Below are positions 19,782-30,049 of a DNA stretch of 64,000 nt, piece after piece. The first letter of the stretch is position 1. Every line of letters starts with the position of its first letter. Below the pieces are notes generated by a model, which ran no database searches, was not told the origin of the DNA, and saw only the letters and a program-made list of their open reading frames with translations. The stretch comes from an uncultured Pelagibacteraceae bacterium (GTDB lineage Bacteria; Pseudomonadota; Alphaproteobacteria; Pelagibacterales; Pelagibacteraceae): positions 1-64,000 of the forward strand of contig CACHTK010000002.1 of assembly GCA_902582765.1 (NCBI GenBank), in the 5' to 3' direction. The position numbers were made by a program, and so were the translations under genes.

Positions 19782-20753
19782 TTATTTGTAAGCAGCAAGT
19801 ACGCTAGCTCCTGTTTTGCCAGCCTTTTTCTTCCATTCCTTTGCCATTTTTTTTCCAACTTTTTGGAAATGTTTTTCTAAATCAGCGTTTACTTTACCTA
19901 CTGTCATTCCTGCAGCAGCTAAAGCTTTCTTATCCTCAATATTTCCAACTCTAGAAAGCATCCAACCTTTTTCTTCTGCAGCAGTTGCTTCTTTCATTAT
20001 TAGTTTTTGAGTATCTGCATCTAGTTTGTTCCAAGATCCTCTATGAGCAACTACCATATTTTTTGGGAACCAAGCAGCTATATCATAGAAATATTTTACT
20101 CCATTCTCCCAAATTTTACTATTTTTTCCAGTAGTTGGTGAAGTAATCATGCTCTCAACTGCTCCAGTTGAAAATGCTTGACTTATTTCTGCAGCTTCAA
20201 TTTTTGTTGGAGCCATACCAGTTAGTTCAGCAATTCTAATTGTTGCTGAATTATAAGCTCTAAATTTTAAACCTTGTAAATCTGAAACACTATTAATCTC
20301 GTTTTTACTATACAAACCTTGTGCAGGCCATGGTACAGCATACAAAAATACCAATCCTTTTTGACTTAAGCTTTCTATGATTGCTGGTTTCGATGCTTGA
20401 TAAAGTTTCATAGCATCGTCATAAGATGTTGCTAAGAATGGTTGTGAGTCAATCTCAAGAATTGGATCTACTTTTCCAAGAGCCGACATAAATCTCTCTC
20501 CCATTTGAGCTTGTCCAGTTCTGACAGCTCTAAAGATTTCTCCACCTTTAAATAATGCTCCCCCAGGGTGAGTTACAATAGTTAATTTACCTCCACTTTT
20601 TTCTGAAACGTTTTTAGCAAATTCTGCAGCATTAGCTGAATGAAAATTGCTTGCACCATAAGCTAAAGCCATATCCCACTTCTCAGCAGCATTTACGTTA
20701 GCTGTTAACAAAACAGAAAATAAAATAGAAATTAAAGTTTTTAAATTTTTCAT
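19782..20753 (-). CDS. dctP: TRAP transporter substrate-binding protein (DctP)
   Basis: Signal peptide; GGKLTIVTHPGGALFKGGEIFRAVRTGQAQMGE; LQGLKFRAYNSATIRIAE. Confidence 0.92.
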   Translation of the reverse strand: MKNLKTLISILFSVLLTANVNAAEKWDMALAYGASNFHSANAAEFAKNVSEKSGGKLTIVTHPGGALFKGGEIFRAVRTGQAQMGERFMSALGKVDPILEIDSQPFLATSYDDAMKLYQASKPAIIESLSQKGLVFLYAVPWPAQGLYSKNEINSVSDLQGLKFRAYNSATIRIAELTGMAPTKIEAAEISQAFSTGAVESMITSPTTGKNSKIWENGVKYFYDIAAWFPKNMVVAHRGSWNKLDADTQKLIMKEATAAEEKGWMLSRVGNIEDKKALAAAGMTVGKVNADLEKHFQKVGKKMAKEWKKKAGKTGASVLAAYK

Positions 20754-20808
20754 TAATCCTCCTTATTTTTAAAAAAATACATCTGATTATGTATTATTTG
20801 TTAAATCA

Positions 20809-20824
20809 ATAGAAAATTTTCTAT
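20809..20824. promoter_or_regulatory. 16-bp perfect palindrome in the dctP/terC divergent intergenic region
   Basis: ATAGAAAATTTTCTAT; a second inverted repeat AATACAT-CTGATT-ATGTATT lies at 20776-20795. Confidence 0.45.
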
Positions 20825-20867
20825 GTTTTATTGAAAAATAAGAAAATACTACTATTATAAAGTTACT

Positions 20868-21482
20868 TTGATCGAAGAAGCCCTTATTTTACTACAAATT
20901 ATATTTATAAATATAATTTTAACTGCTGATAATGCCATAATAATTGGCCTTATCGCATCTAATTTTGTCCCTAAAAATAGAAAAAAAATTATATTTTGGG
21001 GAGTAGTTGGCGCTTTAGTCTTTAAAGTTTTATTTGCAATATTTGCTACATATTTATTTAAATTTTACTTTATAAAAATTCTAGGAGGTTTGCTATTAAT
21101 TTGGATAGTTAACGATTTAAGAAAAGATCTTTTACAAGTTCAAAAGCAAACTAAATCACCTACAAAAAAATCTTTAGAACCATCATTTGCTAAGGGTATG
21201 TATAAAGTACTTTTTGCAGATATTACAATCAGTTTCGATAATGTTATAGGTGTTGTTGGGGCTTCTAAGGGTAAATTTGGATTCTTGATTTTTGGTTTAA
21301 TTTTATCTGTAGTACTTACAGGTGCAATGGCCACTTATCTAGCTAATTACGTACAGAAACATTTATGGGTCGTCTATGTTGGAATGGCATTTATTCTTAT
21401 ATTAGCAATACAACTTATTATTGGAGGACTTGTAGACTTAGAAATTTTAAATATAAACGAAGAGTTTAAAAAATATTTTTAA
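20868..21482 (+). CDS. TerC/YjbE family integral membrane protein (putative metal transporter)
   Basis: LTADNAIIIGLIASNF and FADITISFDNVIGVVGA motifs; TTG start. Confidence 0.82.
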   Translation: MIEEALILLQIIFINIILTADNAIIIGLIASNFVPKNRKKIIFWGVVGALVFKVLFAIFATYLFKFYFIKILGGLLLIWIVNDLRKDLLQVQKQTKSPTKKSLEPSFAKGMYKVLFADITISFDNVIGVVGASKGKFGFLIFGLILSVVLTGAMATYLANYVQKHLWVVYVGMAFILILAIQLIIGGLVDLEILNINEEFKKYF

Positions 21483-22258
21483 TAAGAATATTTAATTGAC
21501 GGATATGAGCCTTTCTTAACATCTAATTTAAATTTTTTAACTGCTTTCCTTACATTGCTTTTCAAATCAGCATATTTTTTTACAAATTTTATTTTATTAT
21601 CTGTTAGTCCCAATAAATCATCAGTAACTAAAATCTGACCATCACAAAAATTTGATGAGCCTATCCCTATTGTAGGAATGTTAATTGATTCTGTAATTTT
21701 TTTTGAAACTTTTTTTTCAATACATTCTAAAACAATTGCAAATACTCCAGCATCTTCTAAAGATTTGGAATCTTTTAACAAATTTTTTTTTTCTATATCT
21801 GTTTTACCTTTGTATCTAAATTTTCCTCTTACAGTTTGTGGTGTTATACCTATATGGCCCATTACAGGAATTTTATATTTTATTAAATGTTTAACAATTT
21901 CTATAATTTTCCCCCCTCCTTCTAATTTTACGCCATCACATTTTGTTTCTTTCATTACTTTTTTACAATTCTTAAGTGCTTGAGATTTATTTTTGTATGT
22001 ATTGAAAGGCATGTCAATAATCAATAAACTTTTTTTAACTCCTTTTCTTACACTCTTGGAATGCTCAATCATCATTGATAAATTTACTTTTCTTGTGGTT
22101 TCAAAATTATATAAAACTGAACCCAAAGAGTCCCCAACAAGTATTAAATCTGTGAAGTTATCAATCTCTTCAGCTATATTTTTTGAATAAGCAGTTAAAC
22201 AAACAATTTTTGACTTATTTTTTTTTTTAAGAACTAGCCTACTCGTTTTTGTAAGCAT
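21479..22258 (-). CDS. panB: 3-methyl-2-oxobutanoate hydroxymethyltransferase
   Basis: LVGDSLGSVLYNFETTRKVNLSMMIEHSKSV; GHIGITPQTV; PTIGIGSSNFCDGQILVTDDLLGL. Confidence 0.93.
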   Translation of the reverse strand: MLTKTSRLVLKKKNKSKIVCLTAYSKNIAEEIDNFTDLILVGDSLGSVLYNFETTRKVNLSMMIEHSKSVRKGVKKSLLIIDMPFNTYKNKSQALKNCKKVMKETKCDGVKLEGGGKIIEIVKHLIKYKIPVMGHIGITPQTVRGKFRYKGKTDIEKKNLLKDSKSLEDAGVFAIVLECIEKKVSKKITESINIPTIGIGSSNFCDGQILVTDDLLGLTDNKIKFVKKYADLKSNVRKAVKKFKLDVKKGSYPSIKYSY

Positions 22259-22268
22259 AAATATCTGC

Positions 22269-22688
22269 TTACCAAGTACCCGTATTTTCCATAGATTTCC
22301 AAGGTTCTATGGGTTCTAAGTTACCTTCTTGAAGAATTTCAACTGATATTTTATCTGGAGATCTAACAAAAGCCATGTGACCATCTCTGGGAGGTCTGTT
22401 TATTGTGTAACCCATATCTTTTAATCTCTGACAAGTCTCATAAATATTATCAACTCTGTAAGCTAAATGTCCAAAATTTCTTGATCCTTCACCTAAATTG
22501 TCTCCATCCCAGTTATAGGTTAATTCTATTTCTGCATTTTCATCATTTGGAGCTGCAAGAAAAACTAGTGTGTATCTTCCTCTTTCATTTTCCATTCTTT
22601 TTGTTTCTTTTAATCCTAAGCCATCACAAAAAAATTTAAGTGAATCTTCAATATTTGAAACTCTGATCATTGTGTGTAAATATTTCAT
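22269..22688 (-). CDS. gloA: VOC family protein, lactoylglutathione lyase-like
   Basis: MKYLHTMIRVSNIEDSLKFFCDGLGLKET; FGHLAYRVDNIYETC. Confidence 0.85.
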   Translation of the reverse strand: MKYLHTMIRVSNIEDSLKFFCDGLGLKETKRMENERGRYTLVFLAAPNDENAEIELTYNWDGDNLGEGSRNFGHLAYRVDNIYETCQRLKDMGYTINRPPRDGHMAFVRSPDKISVEILQEGNLEPIEPWKSMENTGTW

Positions 22689-22710
22689 ATAATTTACTTA
22701 TATATTCTTA

Positions 22711-24285
22711 TTATTCCAATTCAATAGTGCTTGGTGGCTTTGAAGTAATATCATAAACAACTCTATTAATACCTCTAATATTATTTACAATTTGGTTAGA
22801 TATTGACTGCATGAAAGATTTATTAAATTGAAAGAAATCTGCTGTCATTCCATCTTCTGAGGTGATTGCCCTTAATAAACAAAGATATTCATAAGTTCTA
22901 TTATCTCCCATAACCCCAACAGTCTTAACTGGAAGTAAAGCAGCATATGCCTGCCAAATCTTATCATAAAGATTATTTTCTTTTAAAGATTTGATATAGT
23001 AATTATCTGCCTCTTTTAAAATTTTTATTTTTTCTTTAGTGATTATACCAGGCATTCTTATTGCAAGACCTGGTCCTGGAAATGGGTGTCTAGATATAAT
23101 TTCATGACTTAATCCAAGTTCTAATCCTAATTTTCTAACTTCATCTTTAAAAAGATTTTTCAATGGCTCTACTAATTTAAGTTTCATTTTTTTTGGTAAA
23201 CCACCTACATTATGATGTGATTTAATTTTCGATGTTTGGCTACCTGTAACAGATTTACTTTCAATTAAATCAGGATACAAAGTGCCTTGGGCCAAGAATT
23301 TTACATTTTTAATTTTATTCGCGCATTTTTCAAAAATTTTAATAAAAAGATTTCCTATTATTTTTCTTTTTTTTTCTGGATCGGAAACATTTTTTAATTT
23401 TGTCAAAAATAAATTTTCTGCATTTACATAGATTAGATTAATTTTAAATCTCTTCTTAAATGTGTTTACAACTTGATTTTCTTCATCTTTTCTAAGTAAA
23501 CCAGTATTAACAAAAATACATGTTAATTTTTTTCCTATTGCGTTTGATAGTAATTTAGCAACTACACTGCTATCAACACCTCCAGATAGTGCACAAATTA
23601 CCTTTGAATTTCCTACGCTATTTCTTACTTCATTTATTAATTTTTTTTTCTGGTCTCTTGAAGACCAATTTTTAGTTAATTTACATATAGAAAATATAAA
23701 ATTTTTAAGTATTAACTTTCCTTTAATAGTGTGGCTTACTTCTGGGTGAAATTGAATACCAAAAAATTTTTTTTCTAAATTTTCAATAATACACATCTTA
23801 GAATTTATAGTTTGTGCAATTATTTTAAAATTTTTTGGTAATTTTGTTACTTGATCTGCATGGCTCATCCATACATTATTTTTTCCCTTAGAAAAAAAAT
23901 CTTTAGTTAACTTACTTTTCCTGGTTTCTTTTACTTCAGCAAGCCCAAATTCTCTCTGCTTAGAACTTCTTACACTTCCTCCCATTGCTTTTGAAATAAT
24001 TTGATGACCAAAACATATGCCCAGTACAGGTACTCCTAGTTTAAGAATTTTATTATTAAATTTTACTTTTTTACTCTCATAGACATTTAAAGGACCACCA
24101 GATAAAACTATTCCTTTAATATTTTTTTTAAAGTTTGTGAATTTTTCTATTTTTTTGTGACTTACTATCTCACAATATATACCCAGTTCTCTGATTTTTC
24201 TTGCAATTAATTGTGTAAATTGGGAACCGAAGTCTACAATTAGTATTTTATTAAGAGTGTCTTCAAGACGCATCTTTTCTTTCAA
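22711..24285 (-). CDS. guaA: GMP synthase (glutamine-hydrolysing)
   Basis: [45 protein letters not shown]. Confidence 0.96.
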   Translation of the reverse strand: MKEKMRLEDTLNKILIVDFGSQFTQLIARKIRELGIYCEIVSHKKIEKFTNFKKNIKGIVLSGGPLNVYESKKVKFNNKILKLGVPVLGICFGHQIISKAMGGSVRSSKQREFGLAEVKETRKSKLTKDFFSKGKNNVWMSHADQVTKLPKNFKIIAQTINSKMCIIENLEKKFFGIQFHPEVSHTIKGKLILKNFIFSICKLTKNWSSRDQKKKLINEVRNSVGNSKVICALSGGVDSSVVAKLLSNAIGKKLTCIFVNTGLLRKDEENQVVNTFKKRFKINLIYVNAENLFLTKLKNVSDPEKKRKIIGNLFIKIFEKCANKIKNVKFLAQGTLYPDLIESKSVTGSQTSKIKSHHNVGGLPKKMKLKLVEPLKNLFKDEVRKLGLELGLSHEIISRHPFPGPGLAIRMPGIITKEKIKILKEADNYYIKSLKENNLYDKIWQAYAALLPVKTVGVMGDNRTYEYLCLLRAITSEDGMTADFFQFNKSFMQSISNQIVNNIRGINRVVYDITSKPPSTIELE

Positions 24286-24691
24286 AATCTTTTAAACGAC
24301 TTTCAATTGAAGCAATTTTTTCACACAAATCTACACAAATTTTCTTAAAATCTTTACTCAATTCATCTGCTTTTGAAAAATTTGATCTTTCTAATTCCAT
24401 ATCAATTAAAAGGAACATTGCCTCTTCATTCTTAGGGTCTAAAAGTAAAGTAGTTTTTATATTCTTTTCTTCTTGTCTTTTATCTTCTTCAATTTTAAAA
24501 ATTTTAGCTAAATAAAGGTAAGATGCTGAGTCTTTTGGGTTATAGACTATATTTCTATGAAATAAAAACTTTGAATCTTCATATTTTCTTTTGTCAAACA
24601 AATCCTTGGCTTCCTCAAAAAAATTATTTTCATTAGCCTTAGCAAAAAGGCTAAATGAAATAAATGTAAAAATTAAAATTAAGTATTTCAT
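24263..24691 (-). CDS. TPR-like periplasmic protein
   Basis: Signal peptide; TPR-like helices; lies between guaB and guaA. Confidence 0.7.
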   Translation of the reverse strand: MKYLILIFTFISFSLFAKANENNFFEEAKDLFDKRKYEDSKFLFHRNIVYNPKDSASYLYLAKIFKIEEDKRQEEKNIKTTLLLDPKNEEAMFLLIDMELERSNFSKADELSKDFKKICVDLCEKIASIESRLKDFERKDAS

Positions 24692-24693
24692 AT

Positions 24694-25758
24694 TTATTTT
24701 TTCACAACATCTATATTATGTACCATACTTTCATAAAAACCTGCTTTAGTAATTTTAACAAATTTTGGTTTTTTTCTCAGATCAATTACTTTCTTAGCTC
24801 CCATGTAACCCATTGAAGATTTCAAACCTCCAACTAAGTTGTATATTATTTTATCAACTTTACCTTTGTATTTAATGTATCCCTCTACACCTTCCGCTAC
24901 ATATTTTGATGAATCTTTTTGTTTCGTCTGAAAATATCTGTCTGCTGAACCTTTATTCATTGCACCTATTGACCCCATACCCCTAAAATATTTATATAAT
25001 TTACCATTTTTCTTTATTTTTTTTCCAGGTGCTTCATCTGTGCCTGCAAATAATGAACCAATCATAACTGCATCTGCACCAGCTGCTAATGCTTTAGCAA
25101 TATCACCAGAAAATTTTATTCCACCATCAGCAATTAATCTTGTTTTACTTTTCCCAATTCCTCTTTTAACATTTAATATAGCACTTAGTTGTGGAACTCC
25201 TATTCCTGCTACAAGTCTTGTTGTACAAATAGAACCTGGGCCTATTCCTACTTTTATAATATCAACACCTAATCCAACCAAAAATTTTGCAGCTTCCGCT
25301 GTAGCTATATTTCCAGCGCAAATTGCTGTTTTTTTGGGACGTATTTTTTTTATTTTTTTAATTATATCTCCTACTTTTTTCGTATGTCCGTGAGCTGTAT
25401 CAATTACTATTATATCTAAGTTTTCTTTTAGTATTTTTTCAGCTCTATTTAATTCTTTTTCGCTTGCACCAACTGCTGCGCCTATTAATATTTTTTTTGA
25501 TTTTACTTTTCTAATTTCTTTAATCTGTTCTTGGATATTTAAGTTTCTATGAATTATTCCTAATCCCCCAGCGATCCCCATTGCGATCCCCATTGACGAC
25601 TCTGTAACAGTATCCATTGCAGATGACAAAAGAGGTATTTTTATCTTTAAACTTTCTGTTAAATTCACAGAGGTGTTTACTTCACTAGGTAGAATTGATG
25701 AGTAATTTGGCGCTAAAGTAACATCATCAAATGTTAAAGCTTCTTTAATAGTTTCCAT
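24694..25758 (-). CDS. guaB: IMP dehydrogenase (short form lacking the CBS/Bateman domain)
   Basis: EALTFDDVTLAPNYSSILPSEV; VGIGPGSICTTRLVAGIGVPQ; 354 aa. Confidence 0.92.
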   Translation of the reverse strand: METIKEALTFDDVTLAPNYSSILPSEVNTSVNLTESLKIKIPLLSSAMDTVTESSMGIAMGIAGGLGIIHRNLNIQEQIKEIRKVKSKKILIGAAVGASEKELNRAEKILKENLDIIVIDTAHGHTKKVGDIIKKIKKIRPKKTAICAGNIATAEAAKFLVGLGVDIIKVGIGPGSICTTRLVAGIGVPQLSAILNVKRGIGKSKTRLIADGGIKFSGDIAKALAAGADAVMIGSLFAGTDEAPGKKIKKNGKLYKYFRGMGSIGAMNKGSADRYFQTKQKDSSKYVAEGVEGYIKYKGKVDKIIYNLVGGLKSSMGYMGAKKVIDLRKKPKFVKITKAGFYESMVHNIDVVKK

Positions 25759-25797
25759 GTCCCTATATAAATGATTCTTGGAAAAATAAAAGGATAA

Positions 25798-26409
25798 CTA
25801 TCTTAAATTTCTACAAATTATAAAATTTTCTTTAGAATCTTTTCTGCTTGAAGGTGGCTTAAAAATATCAACATCTTTAAAAGATTTTTTACCTAATGCG
25901 ACAATCTCGTTAAAAGATGATCCCATAAAAAGCTTAGAAATAAAATTTCCTTTTTTATTTAGAAATTCAATTGCAAAATTCATTGCCTCTAAACATAGTT
26001 CTCCTGTAACTAATGAGTCTACACTTTTATTACCTGTAGTGTTTACAGCCATATCAGAGACTATAAGATCTACTTTCTTACCAAAATAATTTTTGATATT
26101 TTTTTTTTGCTGCTCCTCAGTAAAATCCCCAATTATATGTACTAAATTTGTAATTGGCTCAATATCCTTTAAATCAATTGAAATTATTTTAGTTTTACTA
26201 AAATTTCTTGATATATACTGAGACCAACTACCTGGGGCTGCACCAAGATCTATAACTAAAATATTATTTTTTATTATTTTAAATTTATCGTTTATTTCTT
26301 GCAATTTATATACAGCTCTTGACCTGTAACCCTCTAATTTTGATTTTTTGACATAAATGTCTCTTTTTTGCTTAATGATCCAATTCTTAGAAAATTTATT
26401 CTTTTTCAA
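25798..26409 (-). CDS. rlmE: 23S rRNA (uridine-2'-O-)-methyltransferase RlmE/FtsJ
   Basis: YRSRAVYKLQEINDKFKI, VIDLGAAPGSWSQY, DLIVSDMAVNTTGN. Confidence 0.92.
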   Translation of the reverse strand: MKKNKFSKNWIIKQKRDIYVKKSKLEGYRSRAVYKLQEINDKFKIIKNNILVIDLGAAPGSWSQYISRNFSKTKIISIDLKDIEPITNLVHIIGDFTEEQQKKNIKNYFGKKVDLIVSDMAVNTTGNKSVDSLVTGELCLEAMNFAIEFLNKKGNFISKLFMGSSFNEIVALGKKSFKDVDIFKPPSSRKDSKENFIICRNLR

Positions 26410-27309
26410 CTAATTCTCAAACCTTAAAGATTTTTCAATTATATCTCCATCTAATGTTTTAATTTTGGATATATAATTTTTATTATTTCTTATAATGTCA
26501 TTATTTTTTCCTGCTAAATGAATAATTCCTATTTCATGGTTTGGTAAATATGGTTCAACAAAAGTTTTTTGTTTTTTGTCAAATTTAATTGCTTCAATTA
26601 GAGTCCAGTTGCAATAAGCAGGTAGAATTTCCACATCTAAATTGTCTGAATATATCGTAATATTCATCGCTATTTGCTCTGAACCCCAAATTTTTCCAGA
26701 GGACAATGCTTTTTTTAAATTTTTTTGCCAAATTTCCCAATGAGGAGCACTTTCTTCCAAGCAAAATAATCCAATATTTAAATGAGGTTTGAGTGCAACT
26801 TCTCTTGAAACTTTTTCTGAAAATCCAGATGACTTCGCATGTTTGTAATTTTGTGATTTTATTCTTGCAAAACTTCCAAATACCCATTCTGCTCTTAAAA
26901 CTCTTCCATAGGATCTATCTGCTGATGTTGCTATTGCTAATTTTTTATTCTCACATCCTTTAAAATAAAGATCGATAGCATACCAAGAGTTTACCCAAGC
27001 ATCAGCATCTATCCATAAATATTTTTTATATCCTGGAAAATAATTTGGCAAGAATGCTCTAGATACCTGACTTTTCAACCATTCTCTTCCTTTTATCTTA
27101 GAATTTGGAACTTCTATATCCCACTCAGCCTTTTTGATTTGAAATACTTTTTTTTCTAATACTTTAATTTGTTCATCAGTTAATCCTGCATCCATGATAC
27201 AAATATCTACTGTTTTGCTTTGTTCAAATCTATTAATTGAGTCAATTAATTCGTTCAGAAGATTGAAATAATTTGAATCTGCTAATGAGATTATTGTATT
27301 TTCCCTCAT
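26410..27309 (-). CDS. Glycosyltransferase (GT8-like/nucleotide-sugar transferase)
   Basis: YLWIDADAWVNSWYAIDLY; overall GT-A pattern. Confidence 0.65.
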   Translation of the reverse strand: MRENTIISLADSNYFNLLNELIDSINRFEQSKTVDICIMDAGLTDEQIKVLEKKVFQIKKAEWDIEVPNSKIKGREWLKSQVSRAFLPNYFPGYKKYLWIDADAWVNSWYAIDLYFKGCENKKLAIATSADRSYGRVLRAEWVFGSFARIKSQNYKHAKSSGFSEKVSREVALKPHLNIGLFCLEESAPHWEIWQKNLKKALSSGKIWGSEQIAMNITIYSDNLDVEILPAYCNWTLIEAIKFDKKQKTFVEPYLPNHEIGIIHLAGKNNDIIRNNKNYISKIKTLDGDIIEKSLRFEN

Positions 27310-28125
27310 TTATAATACATCTTCATGATGATCGGTGTCATCAGCGATGGCTTTTACATTCTTTTTAATCATAAGATAATGCATTGAACTTATTGGTACC
27401 ATTAACAAATAAATTACACCTGAAATAATAATAGCATTAAATGTATAAACAAGAATTAAGCCAAAATATAAGATTATTCCAAATAATAAAAATATTGATG
27501 TACTTCTTGGGACTGCTATCCTTTTAAAAGAATAAGTGGGTATTTTGCTTATTAATAATATTGAAATAATAATAAACATAATAGGCACAATAATTTGATA
27601 ATTTAAATTTATAAATTTAAATTCACTAATACTTAATATCAAAGGCATTAAAACTAGAACTCCACCCGCAGGAGATGGAATACCCTCAAAAAAATTATCT
27701 TTCCAAGAACTCTCTTCGTTGGATGAAACATTAAACCTTGCTAATCTAAGTGCAACACAAACAACATAAATTAACGAAATTAACCAACCTACTCTACCAG
27801 TTTCAGACAAAGCCCAAAAATACATTATAAAAGCTGGAGCAACACCAAAACTTATAACATCAGTGAGAGAGTCTAGTTCTTTTCCAACTTTAGAAGTTCC
27901 TTTAATTAACCTTGCAATTCTGCCATCTAACCCATCAATAATTGCAGCAACAATAACTGCGATAATTGATAATTCAAATTTACCGTCAAATGCAAACTTT
28001 ATTGAAGTCAGTCCAATACATACTCCAACAAGTGTTAAAATATTTGGTAGAATAACTCTTGTTTTTTTATTAGAAACTAATTTAATATTTTTATTTTGTA
28101 GCTCCATTAAATTATTTTTTTGCAA
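27310..28125 (-). CDS. pssA: CDP-diacylglycerol--serine O-phosphatidyltransferase
   Basis: DGLDGRIARLIKGTSKVGKELDSLTDVISFGVAPA CDP-alcohol phosphotransferase motif. Confidence 0.93.
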   Translation of the reverse strand: MQKNNLMELQNKNIKLVSNKKTRVILPNILTLVGVCIGLTSIKFAFDGKFELSIIAVIVAAIIDGLDGRIARLIKGTSKVGKELDSLTDVISFGVAPAFIMYFWALSETGRVGWLISLIYVVCVALRLARFNVSSNEESSWKDNFFEGIPSPAGGVLVLMPLILSISEFKFINLNYQIIVPIMFIIISILLISKIPTYSFKRIAVPRSTSIFLLFGIILYFGLILVYTFNAIIISGVIYLLMVPISSMHYLMIKKNVKAIADDTDHHEDVL

Positions 28126-28756
28126 TTAAAGTTTCGCCAGCTATAGTTTTTTGATCAACTTTTACTAAAGGAGAATAATTTTCAAAATACATATCAGCTC
28201 TACTTCCAAATCTGATCATGCCTATTCTTGAACCTTGTTCTACAAGCTCATCTTTAGAAACCTCTGTTACAATCCGTCTTGCAACAAGTCCTGCTATTTG
28301 GACAACAATTATATCTTCCCCATCAGAATTTTTTATTTTATAATAATTTCTCTCATTATCTTCACTTGCCTTATCTAAAGATGCATTAAAAAACTTTCCT
28401 GGTTTATAAAGTATCTCAGATATTGCTCCAGAACATGGAGACCTATTTACATGGCAATCAAAGACATCCATAAAAATACTTATTTTTTTCATTTGTTTAT
28501 TTTCTAAACCTAATTCTTTGGGACCATTAGTATCCATTACTTGCAATACAACTCCATCAGCTGGACTTGTGAGATAACTGTCATCTCCGATAGAAATTCT
28601 TTCAGGATCTCTAAAAAAATAATAGCACCAAATGGTTAATATCAATCCTAAAAACCCAAGAAATCCATTTATGAAATAGAGAATTATAGTTGCGATTGCA
28701 AAAATAATAATAAATTTGTAACCTTCATTGTGTATTTTTGGAAATATTTTACTCAT
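28112..28756 (-). CDS. psd: Phosphatidylserine decarboxylase
   Basis: SPADGVVLQV, FMDVFDCHVNRSPCSG, RFGSRADMYF. Confidence 0.93.
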   Translation of the reverse strand: MSKIFPKIHNEGYKFIIIFAIATIILYFINGFLGFLGLILTIWCYYFFRDPERISIGDDSYLTSPADGVVLQVMDTNGPKELGLENKQMKKISIFMDVFDCHVNRSPCSGAISEILYKPGKFFNASLDKASEDNERNYYKIKNSDGEDIIVVQIAGLVARRIVTEVSKDELVEQGSRIGMIRFGSRADMYFENYSPLVKVDQKTIAGETLIAKK

Positions 28757-28834
28757 GACAAACCTATAATTGATAATTTTGGATTAATATGTATACAAAA
28801 AGAATAAATTCAACTATTAAGATATATCGAAAAA

Positions 28835-30049
28835 ATGAGTAAAATTAAGGTTAAAAACCCTATCGTAGAGTTAGATGGCGATGAAATGACCAGAGTGATA
28901 TGGGACTTCATAAAAAATAAGCTCGTTTTAACTTACCTTGATCTCAAAATTGAGTACTACGATTTAGGAATGGAAAGTAGGGATAAAACTGAAGACAAAA
29001 TAACAATTGAATGTGCAAATGCAATTAAAAGAAATGGTGTTGGTATTAAGTGTGCGACCATCACTCCTGATGAAGCTAGAGTAAGAGAATTTAATCTTAA
29101 AAAAATGTGGAGATCTCCAAATGGTACAATAAGAAATATAATTGGAGGAACTGTTTTTAGAGAACCTATAATTTGTAAAAATATTCCAAAACTTGTGCCC
29201 TCATGGACAGATCCATTGATCATAGGCAGGCATGCATTTGGTGATCAATACAGAGCAACAGACTTTACAGTACCTGGTAAAGGTAAGTTAGAAATCAAAT
29301 GGACTGCTGAAGATGGTTCTGATGAGAGAAAATATGAAGTCTTCAATTTCCCAGGTCCTGGAATTGCATTATCAATGTATAATTTGGATAAATCAATAGA
29401 AGACTTTGCAAGATCTTGTTTTAACTACGGATTAATTAAAAAATGGCCAGTTTATCTTTCTACTAAAAATACAATTTTAAAAAGATACGATGGAAGATTT
29501 AAAGATATTTTTAAAGAAGTTTTTGAAAAGGAATTTAAAGATAGATTTAATGAAAATAAAATTACTTATGAACATAGATTAATAGATGACATGGTGGCAT
29601 GTGCAATGAAATGGCATGGTAAATATATTTGGGCGTGTAAAAATTATGATGGAGATGTACAATCAGATACTGTTGCTCAAGGATATGGATCTTTGGGTTT
29701 AATGACAAGTGTTTTGCTTGCTCCAGATGGTAAAACAATGGAAGCTGAAGCCGCACATGGAACAGTAACAAGACACTTTAGAATGCATCAACAAGGCAAA
29801 GAAACATCAACAAATCCTATTGCATCTATTTTTGCTTGGACAAGAGGTTTGGCTCATAGAGGAAAATTAGATGGGAATGAAGAATTAATAAAATTTGCAG
29901 AAACACTTGAAAAAGTATGTGTTGATTGTGTTGAAGAAGGTTCAATGACTAAGGACTTAGCTATTTTAATAGGACCTTCAACAAAGTATTTAACAACTAA
30001 TCAGTTTTTAGATACTTTAGACGGTAAGTTGAGACAAAAACTAAATTAA
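28835..30049 (+). CDS. icd: NADP-dependent isocitrate dehydrogenase
   Basis: [50 protein letters not shown]. Confidence 0.95.
   Translation: MSKIKVKNPIVELDGDEMTRVIWDFIKNKLVLTYLDLKIEYYDLGMESRDKTEDKITIECANAIKRNGVGIKCATITPDEARVREFNLKKMWRSPNGTIRNIIGGTVFREPIICKNIPKLVPSWTDPLIIGRHAFGDQYRATDFTVPGKGKLEIKWTAEDGSDERKYEVFNFPGPGIALSMYNLDKSIEDFARSCFNYGLIKKWPVYLSTKNTILKRYDGRFKDIFKEVFEKEFKDRFNENKITYEHRLIDDMVACAMKWHGKYIWACKNYDGDVQSDTVAQGYGSLGLMTSVLLAPDGKTMEAEAAHGTVTRHFRMHQQGKETSTNPIASIFAWTRGLAHRGKLDGNEELIKFAETLEKVCVDCVEEGSMTKDLAILIGPSTKYLTTNQFLDTLDGKLRQKLN

Noticed and set aside
25040-25393. 117-aa plus-strand ORF opposite guaB
   Set aside because: Shadow ORF of a conserved enzyme gene; no recognisable motif
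26594-26887. 97-aa same-strand ORF inside the glycosyltransferase
   Set aside because: Out-of-frame within a convincing GT gene; no independent start context
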